This document shows positions 5,793-10,637 of a stretch of 10,637 nt of DNA, one piece after another. A model generated the notes under the pieces. That model did not search any database. It was not told where the DNA came from and was given only the letters and a program-made list of their open reading frames with translations. Each line of letters opens with the position of its first letter. The stretch's first letter is position 1. A program made the position numbers and the translations under genes. Source of the stretch: an uncultured Eubacteriales bacterium (GTDB lineage Bacteria; Bacillota; Clostridia; UMGS1883; UMGS1540); NCBI GenBank assembly GCA_900552775.1, contig USAP01000054.1, forward strand, positions 1 through 10,637, read 5' to 3'.

Positions 5793-7532
5793 ATGAAAAA
5801 AAAGATACACCGTAAAGCGGTGAGCTTATCAGCAATATCTGTGCTTTCAATAGCAATCGCCATGATTACGGCGGTTACACTGTGCGTTGCGGTTTTTGTA
5901 TCTTTGTACAGCAATGCGCTTATGCGTGACGTACGTGTAAATTCGGAACAGATTGTGGGACAGACAGAGCTTGCCGTAAATAATTTTTTTGATTCTATGA
6001 AAAGCAAACTTATGCTTATCCGCGATGTGGTTGAAAACACGGAAAACGATGATGAACTCAAAAGCCGTCTGTCGACGCTTACTTATGTGCAAAATGATAT
6101 TTATGCCGTGACTATTTACGGAGAAAACGGAGAAATATTAAGCTCCATCGGAAATGCCGCAGAGCTTAAAAAACATATATATAAAGATTTGTCTTTTGAC
6201 AAAGAACTTTTTGACTCCGGAGATGAGATTGTGTTTTCCGAGCCGCATGTTCAGACCCTTTTTAAAGACAGTTATCCGTGGGTTATAACGACTGCTCTTA
6301 GAATGAGGAAAAATGTTTTGGACGGCGCATATATAGCAGTTGACTTCAAATTTTCCGAAATCGCCGCTTATATAGACAATGTCGGAGTCGGGAGACAGGG
6401 ATATTGTTTCATTGAGGACAAAAACGGAAATATTGTATATCATCCGCAGCAGCAGCTTTTGTTTTCCGGACTTAAGAGTGAAAAAACAGAATATATAAAA
6501 CAGCTCCCGGACGGCTTGACAAGCGAAGAAAATGTAGTTTACAGTATAAAAACCCTCAGCGGAAGGCAATGGCGTATTGTCGGACTCAGTTTTACGGGAG
6601 AGATTGCAGCAGAGGGGGAGAGACAGATAGCGCTCAGTATCCTTGTGTCTTTTGTATGCTGTGTGATTATTTGTCTGGTAGTTCTTGCGGTTTATTCAAA
6701 AATTGTTAACAGACCCGTAAAGGAGCTCATAGATGCCATGAAACATTTTGAGAAAGATACGGATAATTTCAGTTTTAACGAAAAAGATGAAAAAGTAAGT
6801 GAGATTAAGATTTTGTCGGATTCTTTCGGTCATATGTCAGTCAGGATAAAAGAACTTATGGAAAAGGTGCGCCGGGAGGAAACAGAACTTCGCAAAACAG
6901 AGCTTAAAGCTTTGCAGGCTCAGATAAATCCGCATTTTCTTTACAATACGCTTGACTCAATTCAGTGGATGTGCGAGCGCGGGGAGACGGATAATGCTTC
7001 AAAAATGGTAGGCGCTCTGGCAAAGCTTTTCAGAATAAGCATAAGCCGCGGACATGAACTTATAACAATAAAAGATGAGATAAACCATGTGAAAAACTAT
7101 CTTGTAATTCAAAGTTTCCGTTACAGAGAACAGTTTTCTTACAGTTTTGAAGTTGATGAAAAATTGGAGACATTTCTTTGCAATAAGATAACGCTCCAGC
7201 CTCTTGTTGAAAATGCAATATATCACGGAATAGATCGCTTGGTTGATGAGGGTGAAATAAAGATCACCGTAAAGGAAGCGGAGGATGATCAAAACGATAT
7301 TCTCATGATTGTTGAAGATAACGGCGTAGGAATGAGTGAAGAACAGTGCCGAAAGATTCTGTGCAAGGAACGCAGCGATTCAAGCGGAATCGGGGTGAAA
7401 AACGTAAATGACCGACTGAAAATCTATTTCGGTGAAAAGTACGGACTTACGGTAAAAAGCGAACTTGACGTCGGAACCGTTATGACGGCAAGAATTCCGA
7501 AAATAGCAAAGGAGGAGCAAAATGAAAATTAA
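5793..7532 (+). CDS. YesM/LytS-type sensor histidine kinase with extracellular Cache-like domain
   Basis: Membrane sensor kinase of 579 residues, partner of the upstream regulator. Order: transmembrane helix 1 (about 13-37); extracellular sensor of about 240 residues (40-277) with Cache-type features such as YAVTIYGENGEIL (104-116) and GYCFIEDKNGNIVYHP (203-218); helix 2 (about 279-302); HAMP (about 303-355, starting NRPVKELIDAM); His_kinase domain with phospho-acceptor His381 in QINPHFLYNTLDS; and the ATPase domain with N-box Asn474 (LVENAIYHG), G1 box EDNGVGM (508-514) and G2 box SSGIGVKNVNDRL (530-542). All catalytic motifs are present. The start lies 3 bases after the regulator stop; its AGGAG (5775-5779) sits inside the regulator gene 13 bases upstream, suggesting coupled translation. 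The 3' end overlaps the binding-lipoprotein gene by 11 bases, which supports the three proteins working together. Confidence 0.94.
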   Translation: MKKKIHRKAVSLSAISVLSIAIAMITAVTLCVAVFVSLYSNALMRDVRVNSEQIVGQTELAVNNFFDSMKSKLMLIRDVVENTENDDELKSRLSTLTYVQNDIYAVTIYGENGEILSSIGNAAELKKHIYKDLSFDKELFDSGDEIVFSEPHVQTLFKDSYPWVITTALRMRKNVLDGAYIAVDFKFSEIAAYIDNVGVGRQGYCFIEDKNGNIVYHPQQQLLFSGLKSEKTEYIKQLPDGLTSEENVVYSIKTLSGRQWRIVGLSFTGEIAAEGERQIALSILVSFVCCVIICLVVLAVYSKIVNRPVKELIDAMKHFEKDTDNFSFNEKDEKVSEIKILSDSFGHMSVRIKELMEKVRREETELRKTELKALQAQINPHFLYNTLDSIQWMCERGETDNASKMVGALAKLFRISISRGHELITIKDEINHVKNYLVIQSFRYREQFSYSFEVDEKLETFLCNKITLQPLVENAIYHGIDRLVDEGEIKITVKEAEDDQNDILMIVEDNGVGMSEEQCRKILCKERSDSSGIGVKNVNDRLKIYFGEKYGLTVKSELDVGTVMTARIPKIAKEEQNEN

Positions 7533-8490
7533 AAAGATTTTATCTGCTCTTTTATGTCTTCCGCTTTTACTTATTTCGTCTTGTTCGGGAGGAAATAATG
7601 TAGAAAAAAAGGTTGCTGTTATCGTAAAAGCGCTTGACTCGGATTTTTGGCACAGTGTAAAAAGCGGTGTGGATGCCGCGGCAACGGAATATAATGTCAA
7701 TGTTACATTTTGGGGACCGGGAAGCGAAGAAGATTACGAGGCGCAAAACAGACTTATAGATAATGCGGTGCGTGACGGAGCCGATGCAATAGTTTTGTCG
7801 GCAATAGACTATGAAAAAAATGCAGAGGCGGCAGAACGCGCAATGCAGGCGGGAACACGCGTAATTACAATAGACAGCGATATAGATTCCGACGGCGTGA
7901 GTATGTTTATAGGAACAGATAACGTTGAAGCCGGGCGTAAGGCGGCAGAAGCGGCAATAAACGGTTTCGGCGACGGCAGACAGATAAATATCGGGATTGT
8001 AAATTATTATAAAAGCACGGAAAATGGAATGCAGCGCGAAAAAGGCTTCAGAGATTATTTAAAAGACACGGAAAATGCAAATATTGCTGTGTCTGTCAAT
8101 GTAAGCAGCAATACGGAAAGTGTTTCCGAGGCAGTGAGTGCTCTTTTAAATGAACATCCGGAAATAAATGTTTTGGTTGGATTCAATGAGTGGATGACGC
8201 TCGGAATCGGATATACAATAAAACAGCTTGATTTGTCTGACAAAGTATACGCTGTGGGATTTGATAGGAATTCGGTTTGTATAGGTATGCTGGAAACAGG
8301 CGAAATCGATACGCTTATAGTGCAAAATCCTTTTGCCATAGGGTATCTCGGTGTTAAAAATGCGGCGAAGGTGATATCCGGAGAGACAGTTTTCGGCAGG
8401 GAGTTTTATACGGAATCTGTTGCGGTAAATAAGGAGAATTTATTTGATGCTGACATTCAAAAACTTGTGTTTGAGTTTGATAAACATTAA
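7522..8490 (+). CDS. Sugar-binding lipoprotein, probable sensing partner of the histidine kinase
   Basis: 322 residues, Peripla_BP_4 / RbsB-like fold. The signal peptide ends in the lipobox ISSC with Cys21, so it is predicted to be a lipoprotein on the outer face of the membrane. Positions corresponding by eye to the ribose-binding protein pocket are filled with sugar-contact residues: Asp39 and Phe42-Trp43 (ALDSDFWHSV), Asp118 (TIDSD), Arg172 (QREKGF), Asn222 (GFNEW), Asp248 (GFDRN) and Gln268 (VQNP). It therefore probably binds a monosaccharide and is not a degenerate paralogue. AAGGAGGAG at 7509-7517 gives a strong SD, and the ATG lies inside the kinase gene. No permease or ATPase adjoins it. 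Together with its place behind a YesM-type kinase, this favours a sensing role like XylFII of Clostridium beijerinckii over transport. The ligand is unknown; feeding MglAC as a second binding protein is possible. Confidence 0.88.
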   Translation: MKIKKILSALLCLPLLLISSCSGGNNVEKKVAVIVKALDSDFWHSVKSGVDAAATEYNVNVTFWGPGSEEDYEAQNRLIDNAVRDGADAIVLSAIDYEKNAEAAERAMQAGTRVITIDSDIDSDGVSMFIGTDNVEAGRKAAEAAINGFGDGRQINIGIVNYYKSTENGMQREKGFRDYLKDTENANIAVSVNVSSNTESVSEAVSALLNEHPEINVLVGFNEWMTLGIGYTIKQLDLSDKVYAVGFDRNSVCIGMLETGEIDTLIVQNPFAIGYLGVKNAAKVISGETVFGREFYTESVAVNKENLFDADIQKLVFEFDKH

Positions 8491-8509
8491 TTAAAAGGAG
8501 GGTAAAAAC

Positions 8510-9505
8510 ATGTATGAAGCAAGTGAAAACAGGTATGAAGAAATGACGTATAACAGGTGCGGAAACAGCGGATTGAAGCTTCCGGCGTTTTCGCTTGGGC
8601 TTTGGCATAATTTTGGCGATACATCACCGTACGAAAATATGAAAAAGCTGTGTTTTACCGCGTTTGACAACGGTATAACTCATTTTGATCTGGCAAATAA
8701 TTACGGCCCCGGACCCGGAAGCGCGGAAACAAACTTCGGGAAGATTATGCGCGAAGAAATGCATATGTACCGTGATGAGATGATAATAAGCACAAAAGCC
8801 GGTTATGAAATGTGGGACGGACCTTACGGAAACATGGGCAGCAGAAAGTATCTTTTGGCAAGTCTGGATCAGAGTCTTAAACGTATGGGACTTCAGTATG
8901 TTGATATTTTTTATCATCACCGCCCCGATCCTGAAACGCCGCTTGAAGAAACGATGGGTGCTTTGGCTTCTGCGGTTGAAAGCGGAAAAGCGCTGTATGT
9001 CGGCTTGTCAAATTATGACGGCGAGCGACTTAAAGCAGCCTGTGAAATCCTTGCGGATCTTAAATGTCCTTTCATAATAAACCAAAACAGGTATTCGATT
9101 TTTGACAGAACAATAGAAGAAAACGGTCTTAAAAAAGAGGCTTATAAGCTCGGAAAAGGTATAATTGCATTCAGCCCGTTAGCTCAGGGGCTGCTTACGG
9201 ACAGATATTTAAACGGTATTCCGAAAGACAGCCGTGTTGCAACGGACGGAAGATTTTTAAAAGAATCGGCAATAACTCCGGAAAGATTAAATCAGATTTC
9301 AGCACTTTCCGAAATTGCTGCGCAGAGGGGGCAAACGCTTGCCGAAACAGCGCTTGCGTGGATTCTGCGTGACGGAATAATAACATCGGTTCTTATAGGC
9401 GCTTCAAAGCCCTCGCAGATTCTTGACAATATCAAAGCAACTAAAAACACGCATTTTTCCGATGAGGAGCTTGAAAAGATAGACAGAATATGCAATATTA
9501 AATAA
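8510..9505 (+). CDS. yghZ: YghZ-type aldo/keto reductase (L-glyceraldehyde 3-phosphate reductase family)
   Basis: Cytoplasmic NADPH-dependent reductase of 331 residues, a full TIM-barrel AKR close to E. coli YghZ/Gpr (AKR14). Nearly identical stretches include LPAFSLGLWHNFGD (24-37), ITHFDLANNYGPGPGSAE (56-73), the ISTKAGYEMWDGPYG region (93-107), SRKYLLASLDQSLKRMGLQYVDIF (111-134) and PLAQGLLTDRYLNGIP (223-238). Catalytic tetrad: Asp60, Tyr65, Lys96 and His137. SVLIGAS (293-299) matches the C-terminal cofactor-binding region. E. coli YghZ reduces L-glyceraldehyde 3-phosphate and methylglyoxal; the substrate here is not determined. AAGGAGG (8495-8501) with an 8-base spacer sets the start, 19 bases after the lipoprotein gene, so it is the last gene of the sensor operon. 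Its end overlaps the opposing regulator gene by 8 bases. Confidence 0.93.
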   Translation: MYEASENRYEEMTYNRCGNSGLKLPAFSLGLWHNFGDTSPYENMKKLCFTAFDNGITHFDLANNYGPGPGSAETNFGKIMREEMHMYRDEMIISTKAGYEMWDGPYGNMGSRKYLLASLDQSLKRMGLQYVDIFYHHRPDPETPLEETMGALASAVESGKALYVGLSNYDGERLKAACEILADLKCPFIINQNRYSIFDRTIEENGLKKEAYKLGKGIIAFSPLAQGLLTDRYLNGIPKDSRVATDGRFLKESAITPERLNQISALSEIAAQRGQTLAETALAWILRDGIITSVLIGASKPSQILDNIKATKNTHFSDEELEKIDRICNIK

Positions 9506-10598
9506 TCTGTTTATTATTCTGCATGTTCTTTCTTTTGCTTCTTCTCACGCGGTTTATATGGCGTTCGAAGTCGCCGCTGTTTAAAAGCTCTGTGAGAACG
9601 AACTGCTCGAAGGTCGGAACGGTGCAGGAATAGAAACCGAGTTTTTCTTCAAATGTTTCCAAAAGTGAATCAGGAATAACCATATATCCCACTCGCAATG
9701 AGGGGGATATTGTTTTTGAGAAAGTATTGAGATAAATTACATTACTTCCTTCGGACAAAGCAAAGAGCGTTTCCGTGGGTTTTGAGGAAACAGAAAATTC
9801 TGATTCAAAATCATCTTCAATTATGAATCTGCCGCTTTGCTCCGCCCAGCGGATATATTCATGCCTTTTTGTTGCCGATGCGGTGCAGAGACTCGGATAG
9901 CTTCTGTAAGGAGTTGTGTGCAAAACGGAAGCGCGTGTTGAGGCGAGAGCAAGGCTGTCTATTCCGTCATTTGTAAGCGGCAGCATTTCAAAATCTATAT
10001 CCTCTGCCTGATATACTTGTTTGATTTTTTGATATGAAGGCTTTTCAATGGCAAACATTTTGTCGCGCCCCAGCAGATCAACAATAAGCCCGTATAAGTA
10101 TTCCGCTCCCGAACCTATAACAATTTGATTTATATCGGCATAAATTCCGCGGTTGCCGGCAAGATAGCGCCTTATTGCTGTTCTGAGCTCAATGCGCCCG
10201 GTGTTCGGAGATCTTTCAAGAAGAACATCGTGATAATCGGAAAGCACGCGTCTCATAGTTCGGCTGAGGACGGATATCGGGAATACGGCTTCTTCGTTTG
10301 TCTCATTCTCGTGCAGAATATTTTGCGTATTAACGGAATCCGTTACGGCAAAACCGTCCGAACTTTTGAAAATTACATAGTATCCGCTTCTCTCACGTGA
10401 TGCCGCATAGCCTTCGTCACACAGACAGGCATATGCGTGCTCTATTGTGATTGTGCTGACGCCGCTTTCCTCGGCAAGCAGTCTTTTTGACGGAAGTTTT
10501 GCACCGTATCCGTATATACCGCTTACAATGTCATCGCGCAGCTGTTTGTAAATCTGTAAATATGCGGGTCTTTTGTTTTTGTCAATCGTATATTTCAT
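9498..10598 (-). CDS. MocR-family regulator (GntR HTH + aminotransferase-like domain), C-terminally short
   Basis: 366 residues. The N-terminal GntR winged helix (about 1-76) has PAYLQIYKQLRDDIVSGIY, LPSKRLLAEESGVSTITIEHAY and RSGYYV. The aminotransferase-like domain (from about 105) has GSGAEYLYGLIVDLL (162-176), IIEDDFESEF (259-268; the family usually has Tyr where Phe264 stands) and the PLP-lysine motif TFSKTISPSLRVGY with Lys295. MocR proteins are usually about 450-500 residues. Here homology fades after FERHINRVRR (345-353) and the protein stops about 13 residues later, so the small C-terminal domain, including the carboxylate-binding Arg region of GabR (Arg430), is absent. All three frames were checked beyond this point and none continues the family. 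The N-terminus is intact: an in-frame stop lies just upstream and ATG 10598 is the only normal start, although AGGAG (10615-10619) is 16 bases away. It may be a DNA-binding remnant or a decaying gene. Targets unknown; genes beyond the right edge are likely candidates. Confidence 0.85.
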   Translation of the reverse strand: MKYTIDKNKRPAYLQIYKQLRDDIVSGIYGYGAKLPSKRLLAEESGVSTITIEHAYACLCDEGYAASRERSGYYVIFKSSDGFAVTDSVNTQNILHENETNEEAVFPISVLSRTMRRVLSDYHDVLLERSPNTGRIELRTAIRRYLAGNRGIYADINQIVIGSGAEYLYGLIVDLLGRDKMFAIEKPSYQKIKQVYQAEDIDFEMLPLTNDGIDSLALASTRASVLHTTPYRSYPSLCTASATKRHEYIRWAEQSGRFIIEDDFESEFSVSSKPTETLFALSEGSNVIYLNTFSKTISPSLRVGYMVIPDSLLETFEEKLGFYSCTVPTFEQFVLTELLNSGDFERHINRVRRSKRKNMQNNKQII

Positions 10599-10637
10599 CT
10601 GGCTATATATTTTTCTCCTGTTTTGAATATTTTATAT

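Noticed and set aside
9491..9523. Bidirectional terminator between the convergent genes (TGCA...TGCA imperfect inverted repeat)
   Set aside because: Pairing is A+T-rich, gapped and without a G+C core or T-run, and most of it lies within coding sequence.
10599..10637. Promoter for the MocR gene (TATAAA on the - strand near 10631-10636)
   Set aside because: The region is cut by the window edge, so no -35 can be checked, and the local A+T content makes a TATAAA match uninformative.

Overview
The window looks like chromosomal DNA from a low-to-moderate G+C Gram-positive anaerobe, most likely a gut-type clostridium (Oscillospiraceae/Lachnospiraceae-like). This rests on the AGGAGG-type Shine-Dalgarno (SD) sequences, a lipobox lipoprotein, YesN/YesM-type two-component proteins and an InlB B-repeat protein. 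The lineage is inferred from gene style only. There are no RNA genes, CRISPR arrays or mobile elements, and no gene-free stretch over 300 bases.

Layout on the + strand. (1) Positions 2-3630 hold a galactose/methyl-galactoside type ABC importer: the end of the binding protein MglB (cut by the left edge), the double ATPase MglA and the permease MglC. A stem-loop lies between each pair of genes and after mglC. (2) Positions 3737-4102 encode a small membrane-anchored protein with a single InlB B-repeat. (3) A good extended -10 promoter (4121-4149) starts a second, tightly packed operon: a YesN-type AraC response regulator, a YesM/LytS-type histidine kinase with an extracellular Cache-like sensor, a sugar-binding lipoprotein and a YghZ-type aldo/keto reductase (4194-9505). 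(4) On the - strand, 9498-10598 is a MocR-type (GntR plus aminotransferase) regulator. It lacks roughly the last 90-100 residues of its family and overlaps the reductase gene tail to tail by 8 bp.

How the parts may work together (inference): the binding lipoprotein, kinase and regulator look like a three-component sugar sensor of the kind described as XylFII-LytS-YesN in Clostridium beijerinckii. It probably detects an extracellular sugar and controls the adjacent mgl importer, whose promoter lies left of the window. The InlB-repeat protein sits at the boundary of transporter and sensor with its predicted domain outside the membrane, so it could be an accessory of either. The reductase is wired into the sensor operon and may handle a reactive aldehyde made from the imported sugar. 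The most unusual items are the single-repeat InlB protein between importer and sensor, the series of stem-loops next to ribosome binding sites in the mgl operon, the co-operonic reductase, and the shortened MocR protein.
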